A DNA stretch of 64,000 nucleotides from Anolis sagrei. Taxonomy: Eukaryota; Chordata; Lepidosauria; Squamata; Anolidae. This document shows positions 54,843 through 64,000 of this stretch, piece after piece. The notes beneath the pieces are model-generated. The model made no database searches, had not been told where the DNA came from, and worked only from the letters and a program-made list of their open reading frames with translations. Positions within the stretch are counted from its first letter, which is position 1. The number at the start of each line of letters is the position of its first letter. The stretch spans positions 132,430,752-132,494,751 of the forward strand of contig NC_090026.1 in the NCBI RefSeq assembly GCF_037176765.1. The letters run 5' to 3'. A program made the translations under genes and the position numbers.

Positions 54843-57683
54843 GGAATGGACGAACCCAGAGGGTGCTCACTAATGCTTCCTCTTCATCCTGGAAAGAAGT
54901 GACGAGCGGAGGGCCATCAGCTGGGTTCCGCCCTGGGCCCGGTCCTGTTAAACATCTTGATTAATGACTTAGATGAAGGGCTAGAAGGCAGGATCATCAA
55001 GTTTGCAGACGACACCAAACTGGGAGGGATAGCCAAGACTCCAGAGGACAGGAGCAGGATTCAAAACGATCTTGACAGATTAGAGAGATGATGGGTCAAA
55101 ACTAAAACAAGGAAGTTCAACAGGGACAAATTCAAGATACTCCACTTTGGCAGGAAGAACGAAATGCAAAGATACAGAATGGGGGACAATGCCTGGCTCG
55201 AGAGCAGGACGTGTGAAAAAGATCTTGGAGTCCTCGTGGACAGGAAGGTAAACATGAGCCAGGAATGTGATGTGGCAGCAAAAAAAGCCAATGGGATTTT
55301 GGCCTGCATCAAGAGGAGCCTAGTGTCTAGATCCAGGGAAGTCATGCTCCCCATGCCCTATTCCGCTTTGGTTAGACCACACCTGGAATATTGTGTCCAA
55401 TTCTGGGCACCACAATTCAAGAGAGATATTGACTCTATGCTGGAATGTGTCCAGAGGAGGGTGACTAAAATGATCAAGGGTCTGGAGAACAAGCCCTATG
55501 AGGAGCAGCTTAAGGAGCTGGGCATGTTTAGCCTGAAGAAGAGAAGGCTGAGAGGAGATATGATAGCCATGTATAAATATGTGAGAGGAAGCCACAGGGA
55601 GGAGAAGGGAGCAAGCTTGTTTTCTGCTTCCTTGGAGACTAGGATGTAATGGAACAACGGCTTCAAACTACAAGAAAGGAGATTCCATCTGCACATGAGG
55701 AAGAACTTCCTGACTGTGAGAGTCGTTCAGCAGTGGAACTCTCTGCCCCGGAGTGTGGTGGAGGCTCCTTCTTTGGAAGCTTTGAAACAGAGGACCTCTT
55801 CGAGGAGAAGATGGGGCAATGCTGACAGGGGGTAGGGAAAAGGCAGAACTACTTAATGCCTTCTTTGCCTCGGTCTTCTCACAAAAAGAGAGTCTTCAAC
55901 CTCAGCAAGATGGAGTGGATGAGGGATTGGAGGACATCCAACCCCAAATTGGGAAAGAAGTCGTCCAGGAATACCTGGCCGCTCTTAATGAGTTCAAGTC
56001 CCCTTTCAGGGCCAGATCAACTACACCCCAGAGTATTGAAGGAACTAGCGGAAGTCATTTCGGAACCATTGGCAACCATCTTTGAGAGTTCTTGGAGAAC
56101 GGGAGAAGTTCCAGCTGATTGGAGGAGGGCCAATGTGGTCCCAATCTTCAAGAAGGGAAAAAAGGACGACCCAAACAACTACCGTCCGGTCAGCCTCACG
56201 TCGATACCGGGCAAGATTCTGGAAAAGATTGTTAAGGAAGCGGTCTGCAAACACTTAGAAACAAATGCAGTCATCGCTAATAGTCAACATGGATTTATCA
56301 AAAACAAGTCATGCCAGACTAATCTGATCTCTTTCTTCGATAGAGCTACAAGCTGGGTAGATGCGGGGAATGATGCCGTGGATGTAGCGTACCTGGATTT
56401 CAGGAAGGCCTTCTTTGACAAGGTCCCCCATGACCTTCTGGCAAGGAAACTAGTCCAATGTGGGCTAGGCAAAACTACGGTGAGGTGGATCTGTAATTGG
56501 TTAAGTGGACGAACACAGAGAGTGCTCACTAATGCTTCCTCTTCATCTTGGAAAGAAGTGACAAGTGGAGTGCCGCAGGGTTCCGTCCTGGGCCCGGTCC
56601 TGTTCAACATCTTTATTAACGACTTAGATGAAGGGCTAGAAGGCATGATCATCAAGTTTGCAGACGACACCAAATTGGGAGGGAGAGCCAATACTCCAGA
56701 GGACAGGAGCAGAATTCAAAACGATCTTGACAGATTAGAGAGATGGGCCAAAACTAACAAAATGAAGTTCAACAGTGACAAATGCAAGATACTCCACTTC
56801 GGCAGAAAAAATGAAATGCAAAGATACAGAATGGGTGACGCCTGGCTCGAGAGTAGTACGTGTGAAAAAGATCTTGGAGTCCTCGTGGAGAGGAAGTTAA
56901 ACATGAGCCAACAATGTGATGTGGCGGCAAAAAAAGCCAATGGGATTTTGGCCTGCATCAAGAGGAGCCTAGTGTCTAGATCTAAGGAAGTCATGCTCCC
57001 CATGCTCTATTCTGCTTTGGTTAGACCACACCTGGAATATTGTGTCCAATTCTGGGCACCACAATTCAAGAGAGATATTGACAAGCTGGAATGTGTCCAG
57101 AGGAGAGCAACTAAAATGATCAAGGGTCTGGAGAACAAGCCCTATGAGGAGCGGCTTAGGGAACTGGGCATGTTTAGCCTGAAGAAGAGAAGGTTGAGAG
57201 GAGATATGATAGCCATGTATAAATATGTGAGAGGAAGCCACAGGGAGGAGAAGGGAGCAAGCTTGTTTTCTGCTTCCCTGGAGACTAGGACGCAATGGAA
57301 CAATGGCTTCAAACTACAAGAGAGGAGATTCCATCTGAACATGAGGAAGAACTTCCTGACTGTGAGAGCCGTTCAGCAGTGGAACTCTCTGTCCCGGAGT
57401 GTGGTGGAGGCTCCTTCTTTGGAAGCTTTTAAGCAGAGGCTGGATGGCCATCTGTCAGGGGTGGTTTGAATGCAATATTCCTGCTTCTTGGCGGGGGGTT
57501 GGACTGGATGGCCCATGAGGTCTCTTCCAACTCTTTGATTCTATGATTCTATGATTCTATGAGAGGCTGGATGGCCATCTGTCAGGGGTGATTTAAATAC
57601 AATATTCCTACTTCTTGGCAAAATGGGTTTGGACAGGATGGCCCAGGAGGTCTCTTCCAACTCTAGGATTCTATGATTCTATG
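54843..57683 (+). mobile_element. CR1 LINE (outer), split by a second CR1
   Basis: The left part (54843-55792) runs from GRTQRVLTN-like RT text to FEALKQ near the ORF2 end; the right part (57562-57683) holds the missing end (RLDGHLSG), the 3' UTR and the ATTCTATGATTCTATGA tail. The duplicated AGAG (55789-55792, 57562-57565) marks the insertion point of the inner CR1. It is 5' truncated at 54843 and frame-broken. Confidence 0.85.
55793..57561 (+). mobile_element. CR1 LINE (inner), long open ORF2 part
   Basis: From about 56005 to 57469 one frame is open: LTSIPGKILEKIV, VDVAYLDFRKAF, SGVPQGSVLGPVLF, the intact catalytic FADDTK, then the C-terminal region and stop. Upstream (55819-56000) the preceding ORF2 text (ELLNAFFASVFSQKE) is in another frame, so there is one frameshift near 56005. 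It is 5' truncated: the endonuclease domain is absent. The tail is GATTCTATGATTCTATGATT. It is the best preserved LINE in the window and probably young. Confidence 0.9.
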
Positions 57684-57965
57684 ACAGGAAATTGTAGGGA
57701 AAAAATAGAGAACAGGAGAGTCTATTTGAGAAGGTGATGAGGAAATGTTTGAGAGAGGAGAAGGAGGTGGCAGGAGATCTGTATGAAGAAATCATAACAG
57801 TAAAAGAAGAAATAACAGAGGAAAATTTCCAAACGCGGATAATGGACATGGAAATTGAGGAGGAAGACATCCAAAGGGAAAGAAGTAATACAGCAAAACA
57901 AAAGTATAATGTATTAAGGGAAGCAAGAAGGAAAATATTACAAAAATGGTACAGAACGGAAACAT
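57684..57965 (+). mobile_element. L1 LINE fragment
   Basis: Matches 47970-48185 of the L1 upstream of G4 (ATAGAGAACAGGAGAGTC, GAGAAGGTGATGAGGAA, GTGGCAGGAGATCTGTA). It ends abruptly against the tail of a GIMAP exon at 57966, a junction not present at G3 or G4. Confidence 0.75.
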
Positions 57966-58010
57966 GACAAAAAAGAGCCTCCTGAACCAGGTAAACCCAG
58001 TGAAATTCAC
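57966..58010 (+). pseudogene. GIMAP pseudogene, last codons only
   Basis: About 15 codons of a G3/G4-type tail (D-K-K-E-P-P-E-P-G-K-P-S-E-I-H and stop), joined on the left to L1 sequence. The GTPase domain is gone. The CAG|GTAAAC donor-like site of G3 is kept. Confidence 0.7.
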
Positions 58011-59790
58011 TAAGGGATGGTCAATTCTCCAGGAGGTAAAAGGCCTGGAAGACCTTTGGGTATAACGATATTTACATCCCACACTGCACCGTAATGTCAG
58101 GGCAATATATGATAGACTCAATTTGGACACCAAACAATCCTTTTTAAAAGATGATTTCAACAGACTAAGCTTTAGAACAGGGGTCTTCAAACTAAGGCCC
58201 GGGGGCCGGATGCGGCCCTCCAAGGTTATTTACCCGGCCCTCACTCAGGGTCAACCTAAGTCTGAAACTACTTGAAAGCACACAACAACAACAAGAACAA
58301 CAACAACAACAACAATCCTATCTCATCAGCCAAAAGCAGGCCCACACTTCCCACTGAAATACTAATAAGTTTATATTTGTTAAAATTGTTCTTCATTTTA
58401 ATTAGTGTATTGTTTTTAAGTGTCTTTTGCACTACAAATAAGATATGTGCAGTGTGCATAGGAATTCATCCATGTGTTTTTCAAATTATAATCCGGCCCT
58501 CCAACAATTTTGGGGACTATGACCTGGCCCTCTGTTCTAAAAGTTTGAGGACCCCTGCTTTAGAATTTGAAATCTGATGGTCCAAAACCATTTAGAATGG
58601 CTTTTAGCAATGTGAAACCATGCCTATGAGTGCAATGAATTACATCCCAAAGATTGTCATGAAAATACACACACACATGTGATGCCTCAAATTGGCTCTT
58701 AAATGGGAGCTATTCTACACATCTTAATATTCCAGAATTGCATGTCTTTGTCTGCTGAGACTGATCAGTCCATAGAACATGTTCTTTAGAAACACCTGAC
58801 TCGTATTTGTTCTGGGCTCCGGATATACAGGCTTGGCCTGGGAAAGCCTGGATGTTGAGCCCAGTTTGCCCAAGGGGTTCCACCTCCTCCATTCCCCCTC
58901 ACCTGCCTGTAAATGAGCCAAGAACAGGCAGCAAGGAGGAGGAGGAGGAGAGGCATGGCAACATGTTTGGTAGTGTTTGGTTGCTCTGTGAATTGAAATG
59001 GCATCACAGAGAGTTATGACATTTTCGTAACTTACACAAAACTACTGGGTGAAAGTTTTGATTCTTAATTTTTTTGGTGTGGGTGCCACCCGTGCCTCGG
59101 AGTATTGCATCATATGTACAAATCTAATGAATTAGATCCAACATATGACATAATAATGAAATTTTGCACAGGCCTATGATATATATGTGTGTGTGTATAC
59201 ATTTTACATATGTACAATTTCCCTCATTTTGTTTGCTTGTGTTGTCCTTGCTTCTTCATTTCAATTGTGAACTAAATTCTTTTGTTCAAAATCAATAAAA
59301 ATGATAGAAATGAAGGAGAAGGCAGGAAGAGATGTGCCAGTGAAAGAAGGGTGTCCAGAAGGAAGGCCAAGGGACAGAGTGCCAAGCGAGGCGAGAGGAG
59401 AGAGATCGGGTGAAGGAGAGCAACCAATGATTGTGGAAAGTACAATTAAGATATATAGCATCCTGCGCATGAGCCTTCTACGTACTAACCTCACCTATAG
59501 TTGAGTGGGGCCTAGGAGCAGGATCAGAACATTGCCTAGCACTCCTCTCTCCTCGTGACTTCATCCCATTCCGTCCCATATTGCACCAGTGTCCTGAGGC
59601 AAGAGGGGACAAGCCTCTGACTGCTTTGCGCTTGGCAGAACCATCTGTTTTAGGGAGCTCCTTTGCGAGTGACTCAAGGGGAAAGCCATCTTGAGAGGAG
59701 ATGAGAGATTCCCTCTCTCTGGAGTGGTTATCTTAGTTGGTCAAGAGCCTGCTGATAGAGGGAGGCATTTGTAATAAGGGGGAGGCATAC
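58011..59790 (+). repeat. Duplicon: full 3' flank unit with hAT insertion
   Basis: Matches 38366-39074 and then 45482-46217 without the solo LTR and provirus found there, so it keeps their empty site near 59175. The hAT at 58178-58557 is its own later insertion. Confidence 0.75.
58178..58557 (+). mobile_element. Non-autonomous hAT element, CAGGGGTC family
   Basis: Ends CAGGGGTCTTCAAACT and AGTTTGAGGACCCCTG are near-perfect inverted repeats. A perfect 8-base duplication CTTTAGAA (58170-58177, 58558-58565) flanks it. A (CAA)n run lies inside. The G3 and G4 flanks have the empty site. Confidence 0.9.
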
Positions 59791-59905
59791 AGGGGGAAAC
59801 AGCTCAGAGGTGAAAACGAGGAGGAACGAGCTTGGCAGATGGTGTCTGTGGAGGAGACGGGAGGAGGGAGAAGTGCCTCTGAGAACAGACTTCCATGGGA
59901 AAAGA
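59790..59905 (+). pseudogene. GIMAP pseudogene, P-loop piece
   Basis: Reads ENEEERAWQMVSVEETGGGR then SASENRLPWEKN: the G1 region of the G3/G4 type with damage to the G1 motif, ending where homology stops. It is the counterpart of the 46218 fragment in the other duplicon. Confidence 0.65.
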
Positions 59906-59974
59906 ATATAGGTTTTTATATACATTTTATATCATTATATACATGATGTTAGCTATATAAACACACATGTTCTT

Positions 59975-60260
59975 ACTTGATTCCCGAGTGACTTCAGTGT
60001 TGCCTCAATTTGGCTATTGCATGGAAGTTATTCTGCACACCTGAATAGTACACAATTGTGTTTCTTTGTCTGCTGAGACTGATTGATCCCTAGTACATGT
60101 TATGGACTCTTGTACTGGGCCCTGATATACACAGACTGGGCCTGGGAAAGCCTGGGTGCTGAGCCCAGTCTTCCCAAGGGGTCCGCCTCCTCCGTTCCCT
60201 CTCGCCTGCCTGTAAATGAGCCAAGAACAGGCAGCGAGGAGGAAGAAAGATCAGCCTGGG
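59975..60260 (+). repeat. Duplicon piece upstream of G5
   Basis: The same 3' flank text as 53546-53835 (GTTGCCTCAATTTGGCTATT, GCCTGGGAAAGCCTGG, AATGAGCCAAGAACAGGC). It lies directly before the G5 intron and probably displaced the upstream exon of G5. Confidence 0.65.
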
Positions 60261-60470
60261 AAGTGAGGGGTTGGGGAGGGACTTTGGCCCCATAAGGAAG
60301 GAGACACCTCTCCTTCACACCTAGCCCCCAGATACCTTTATTCCTGCCAAATCTCTCCTTGGCTTGCCATCTTGCTTCAAGGGTTCTTGCTTGCACCATT
60401 GGGTTGGCAGAATAAAAGTGAGTTCCCCTTGCCTGACAACTTCTTCTCTTGTTCCCTTCCCTTGTTTTAG

Positions 60471-61216
60471 ACCCTGAACTGAGGATTGTCCTCATTGGGA
60501 AATCTGGAGTTGGGAAGAGCGCCACAGGAAACACCATCCTGGGACAGAAAAACTTTGTGTCTACCTTATCACCCACATCAGTGACAAAAACATGTGAAAA
60601 GAAGGAGACTGTAATTGATGGCAGGAAAATTGTGGTTGTTGACACTCCTGGCTTTTTTGACACCAGTGTCACACCGGAAGAAACCTCCAAAGAAGTTGAA
60701 AAGTGTGTAAAATGGTGCTACCCAGGTCCGCATGTCATTATACAAGTCATGCACGTGGCTCGTTTCACTCAGGAGGAAAAAAACATGGCTCAGTTAATCC
60801 ACAGTAATTTTAACTTGAATGCAAAGGATTACATGATCCTTGTGTTCACCCATAAAGATGCTCTGGAAGGAAAGCCTTTGGAGACATTTTTAAATGAAGG
60901 GGATGCATCTCTTCGGGAGCAGATTGAGAGATGCGGGGCCTGTTGCCTTGCTTTCAACAACAGGGCTGAAGGTCAGGAGAGGGAAGAGCAGGTGAAGGAG
61001 CTGCTCAGCATGATAGATGCCATGCGGGAAAAGAACAGGCAGGCCCCCTATTACACTGAGGAGATGCTAGCCAGAGACCAAAGAGAGATAGAAAAAGAGT
61101 GGAAAGGTCAGCAAGAGAAGGACAGGGAGCCCAAGAAGGAGAAGGGAACATTGTCAAAAGATAAGAAAACCTATGAAATAACCCGTCGCATTCCCTATCC
61201 GTGCAACATATTGTAA
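60471..61216 (+). CDS. GIMAP4/7-like GTPase with a CNIL end (G5, main exon)
   Basis: The exon begins after a CTTGTTTTAG acceptor in phase 1 and runs to a TAA at 61214-61216, about 248 residues. Motifs are G1 GKSGVGKS, G3 DTPG, the conserved box (YPGPHVIIQVMHVARFT), G4 THKDA and CLAFNNRAEG. A highly charged tail (EKEWKGQQEKDREPKKEKG) ends in YPCNIL, a CaaX box with X = Leu, which favours geranylgeranylation. It is the inverted paralog of G2: introns, exon and 3' flank match over more than 1.4 kb. No leader exon is visible upstream, where duplicon DNA begins within about 210 bases, so the start codon may be distant or lost. Confidence 0.87.
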
Positions 61217-61775
61217 TAGATGCAAGGAAATCCAAAACACAGCTTGGTGATACTTTGATTAGGCACAAGCCCTCAAAAACAACATTCACCAGCCTATGTT
61301 CTAACAGGTGAAGCCACTTTCCATCCCAATAGAAGTCCACATGGTCACACAGTTCTCTAAATGACATATTTAGTTAAGCAGGTGGAAAAAAGGGATAGGA
61401 TGTAATGTTTCTTTACCAGCCGGTAGCTAATCACTAGTGACACTCGAAGCAGCCATTACACTTGGAATATCCCAAAGCACAATTCATCTGCATGTATTCT
61501 GTATTTCCATTTATATTCCATTCCATTTCTGTAATGATTCAATTAAGCATTAAGTGTTATTCCTATTTGCTTCGGAGGAGTAATGAAAGTGACTTATTTG
61601 CCATAGCTTCTGTTTCCATAAGTTTCTTTGTTTCACCTAATATTTGGGATTCATGATTTTGGGTGCAGAATGTGTAATGTTAGGTGTCGGATGATTAAGC
61701 GCGCGATGCTTAGGCAGTTTTGGAATTTAGTGATGTATTTCTTTGCCACTCTGATATAGCACTGTATTGGTTACG
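61217..61775 (+). repeat. Inverted copy of the G2 3' flank
   Basis: It follows the G5 stop and matches the reverse strand of 20066-19985 and then 19237-18750 (CAGCTTGGTGATACTTTGATT; GGTGAAGCCACTTTCCAT; CATGATTTTGGGTGCAGAAT). Part of it is probably the 3' UTR of G5. Confidence 0.7.
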
Positions 61776-62412
61776 CTGAACTCTTCTGAGAAAATACATG
61801 AAATAAATAGTCAGATTGTGACTCTTGATGGAAAGGAGGCATTATTTTATACATCTCTCGACACATCCCCATTGCTATGCCCAGGGCCTTGGTGGAGGTT
61901 TCATTTCAGCTCTGTCTGTGGAAAACCGCACAGCGTTCATTCCTTTTTCCACACGAATGTCGTATATACAAGATAACAGAAATACAGACAGAAACAGACA
62001 GAAAAAAAGAGCTACAAAAAGCAAGAATGATCTCCTTCTGCCTCAGAAAGACAACAAAAAGACTACAGCCATGAACAGAACTCTATCCAAAGCACTCGTC
62101 CTACCTTATAAAACATACACTACGAAACACATACAAAACATAGAACAACACGGATTCTTTCTTTGTAACCTTGAATGCCCTTTCCCTTGGAAATCCTGAG
62201 CGGAAGGCCCTGTTTGTCTGGGATTCCCCTTTTGCACGAAGAGGGAACCCCCCAACCCTCCCTTGGGGGCCCCTGCTTCCCCAAGTCTCCTCCTTTGCAG
62301 GACTATTTATGGTTTATTTATTATTTATTTACGCCATTTACATGCCCCCTTCTCACCCTGAAGGGGACTCAGAACGGCTTACCAGATATCAATACATACA
62401 ATGTATTATATT
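61776..62412. other. No gene recognised; reversed L2-type tail
   Basis: Unique-looking DNA to 62317. Bases 62318-62400 hold a TTTATTTATTATTTATTTA run and CTGAAGGGGACTCAGAACGG, a reversed L2/SINE tail. Confidence 0.4.
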
Positions 62413-62824
62413 ACTAGCTGCACCCGGCCACGCATTGATGTGGCCCTCAGAAAACAGAAGATTTCCAGACATGAAACAATCTGGGATAGGGAACTCCTCC
62501 CACCAAAGATTTCCCGCTGGCAGGTAGAAGCCAGGCTTTTAACGTGCAAGGCTATGCAATTGTAATCCAGGTAAGCAACTGCAACATTCCCACTTGGCTC
62601 AAGTAGAAATGTTTTTGTGCATGCGCTATAATGTCTTTTTGGATTTTTGGGTTTCTAAGTCCTTTCTGATGTGTGTGTGCTTTTTGGTTTGTTTTGTTTT
62701 TATGAGTGATGGTCACTCGTTGGCCTGAGAGGTGTCTTGTGTCCAAATTTGGTGTCAATTTGTCCAGTGGTTTTTGAGTTCTGTTAATCCCACAAACGAA
62801 CATCACATTTTTATTTATATAGAT
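62413..62824 (+). mobile_element. ACTAGCTG-family element, short copy
   Basis: Begins ACTAGCTGCACCCGGCCACG and ends CAAACGAACATCACATTTTT then ATTTATATAGAT. It lacks the tandem arrays of the 50585 copy. Confidence 0.55.
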
Positions 62825-62970
62825 TAGCATATCAGTATTACATATTACTATATTGTACTATATCATTATATTATAATATTATTAGTAATATTACATGTGA
62901 TATATAATATATAATTATAATATTGCATTATTATTATTATTATTATTATATCGTATTACATTGAAATATT

Positions 62971-63238
62971 TTGGCCGTGTCAGGAGTGGCCTGAGAAACT
63001 TCAAGTCGCTTCTGGTGTGAGAGAATTGGCCGTCTTTAAGGACGTTACCCAGGGGATGCCTGGATGTTTTGATGTTTTTACCATCCTTGTGGGAGGCTTC
63101 TGTCATGTCCCCTTTGCATGAGAAGCTGGAGCTGACAGAGGGAACTCATCCGCACACTCCCTGAATTTGAACCTGCGACCTGTCGGTCTTCAGTCCTGCC
63201 AGCACAGGGGTTTAACCCACTGCGCCACCGGGGGCTCC
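62971..63238 (-). mobile_element. tRNA-derived SINE, reverse copy
   Basis: Begins TTGGCCGTGTCAGGAGTGGC and ends with the reversed B box (GAACCTGCGACCTGTCGG) and A box (TTAACCCACTGCGCCACC). It is flanked by AT-rich DNA with AATATT near both ends, a possible short target duplication. A (TTA)n run precedes it at 62928-62948. Confidence 0.78.
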
Positions 63239-63692
63239 ATTATAAATATTAGATGTGTATATATATTATATTATATTATATTATATTAAATGATATTATT
63301 AGTAAAGCACAGGAGACAAGATGGAATTGTCTTCTGCCTCCCTCTCTCTTCACTTCTCAAATGAAAACTTGGGGTCTCTCTGGGGCCGTGGGAGCTGGTT
63401 TTATGATCCGTGCCATATCACCACTTGGGGCAGGTGGTTACACAGGGTGGACTGGACTCCAGGACACATTTGGGGCTCCTTCGTGAAGATAAAATGGCCA
63501 AGATCAGAAGTAAATGAGAGAGGGAGCAAAAGCTGCAGAGAAAAGCCTGCCAGGAGCAAGAACTGGGTTGAACAGAGAAGCCTGAGTGTAATGTGTGGGA
63601 CTGACTGTGTGAATGTGTGTGTGGGACGGAGGGGGGGGGGGGGGAGTAATATACAGAAATGTGTATGATGGTATGCAGAAACATATGAGGTC
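63239..63692. other. AT repeat and unique DNA
   Basis: A (TATAT) run at 63255-63290 is followed by unique-looking sequence with a G run near 63630-63643. No gene was recognised. Confidence 0.4.
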
Positions 63693-64000
63693 GTGTGGAT
63701 GTAGCACACCTGGATTTCAGGAAGGCCTTCCTTTGACAAGTTCTCCCATGATCTTCTGGCAAACAAATTAGTCAAATGTGAGCTAGACAAAACTACAGTT
63801 ATATGGATCCATAACTGGTTAAGTGAAGGAACCCAGAGGGTGCTTCTCCCCAAGGCTTCCTCCTCTTCATCCTGGAAGAAGTGAGGAGTGGAGAGCCATC
63901 AGCAGGGTTCCATCCTGCTCAGGATCTTCATTCATGACTTCTTAGAGGAAGAGTTAGAAGGCAGGATCATCAAGTTTGCAGATGGGACCAAATTGGGAGC
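63693..64000 (+). mobile_element. CR1 LINE RT fragment, runs off the right edge
   Basis: Reads VDVAHLDFRKAF-like text, FLP/HDLLANKLVKC, LDKTTVIWIHNWLSEGTQRV, then the catalytic region at the window end (FADGTK, with Gly where the second Asp is expected). It has frame breaks; the rest lies beyond base 64000. Confidence 0.8.

Noticed and set aside
1-64000. CRISPR array or bacterial operon
   Set aside because: The regular repeats seen are microsatellites, a minisatellite and CR1 tails. Gene structure is split with GT-AG introns, so the DNA is vertebrate.

Overview
The window looks like squamate reptile DNA, probably from an iguanian lizard. It has split vertebrate-type genes in a sea of lizard-style repeats: CR1 elements ending in ATTCTATGAT units, BovB/RTE, L2 and L1 LINEs, tRNA-derived SINEs, Penelope-like elements, small hAT elements and gammaretrovirus-like endogenous copies. 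The species call is inference; no marker gene fixes it.

The only host genes I can support form a cluster of GIMAP (GTPase of immunity-associated protein, AIG1 family) genes. Five have an intact main exon: G1 (main exon 2835-3640, +), G2 (20066-20820, -), G3 (37611-38365, +), G4 (49284-50026, +) and G5 (60471-61216, +). Three broken pieces lie at 46218-46392, 57966-58010 and 59790-59905. Every intact main exon begins just after an AG acceptor in phase 1. Short start-codon exons with the matching phase are visible for G1 (353-411) and G3 (35405-35449), and a weaker one for G2 (21234-21294). A CpG-rich segment near 25.4-25.7 kb has a minus-strand TATA box, an interferon-response-type element, CCAAT boxes and splice donors facing both ways, so it looks like a divergent promoter serving G2 and perhaps G3.

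The genes fall into three kinds. G1 is GIMAP1/5-like with a C-terminal membrane anchor. G3 and G4 are near-identical soluble forms whose P-loop lysine is arginine. G2 and G5 are GIMAP4/7-like and end in CaaX-type prenylation motifs (CNMF, CNIL). One cluster would therefore make a tail-anchored, a lipid-anchored and a free form. GIMAP GTPases are known to dimerise or assemble on membranes in lymphocytes and control their survival; cooperation among these proteins is inference.

Layout: 0-4 kb G1; 4-18.7 kb old repeats (CR1, L2, other LINEs, hAT copies, an old retrovirus fragment); 18.7-25.5 kb G2, its intron and promoter; 25.9-34.7 kb nested and abutting LINEs (CR1, BovB, CR1, L1 with a Penelope-like insertion, L2) and a SINE; 35.4-60.3 kb a tandem duplicon array carrying G3, G4 and the broken copies, interrupted by solo LTRs, a young gammaretrovirus-like provirus, L1, a CR1 nested in a CR1 and a 1-kb GC-rich minisatellite; 60.3-61.8 kb G5 with flanks that are an inverted copy of the G2 locus; 61.8-64 kb repeats. 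No rRNA, tRNA gene, CRISPR or bacterial-type feature was seen.
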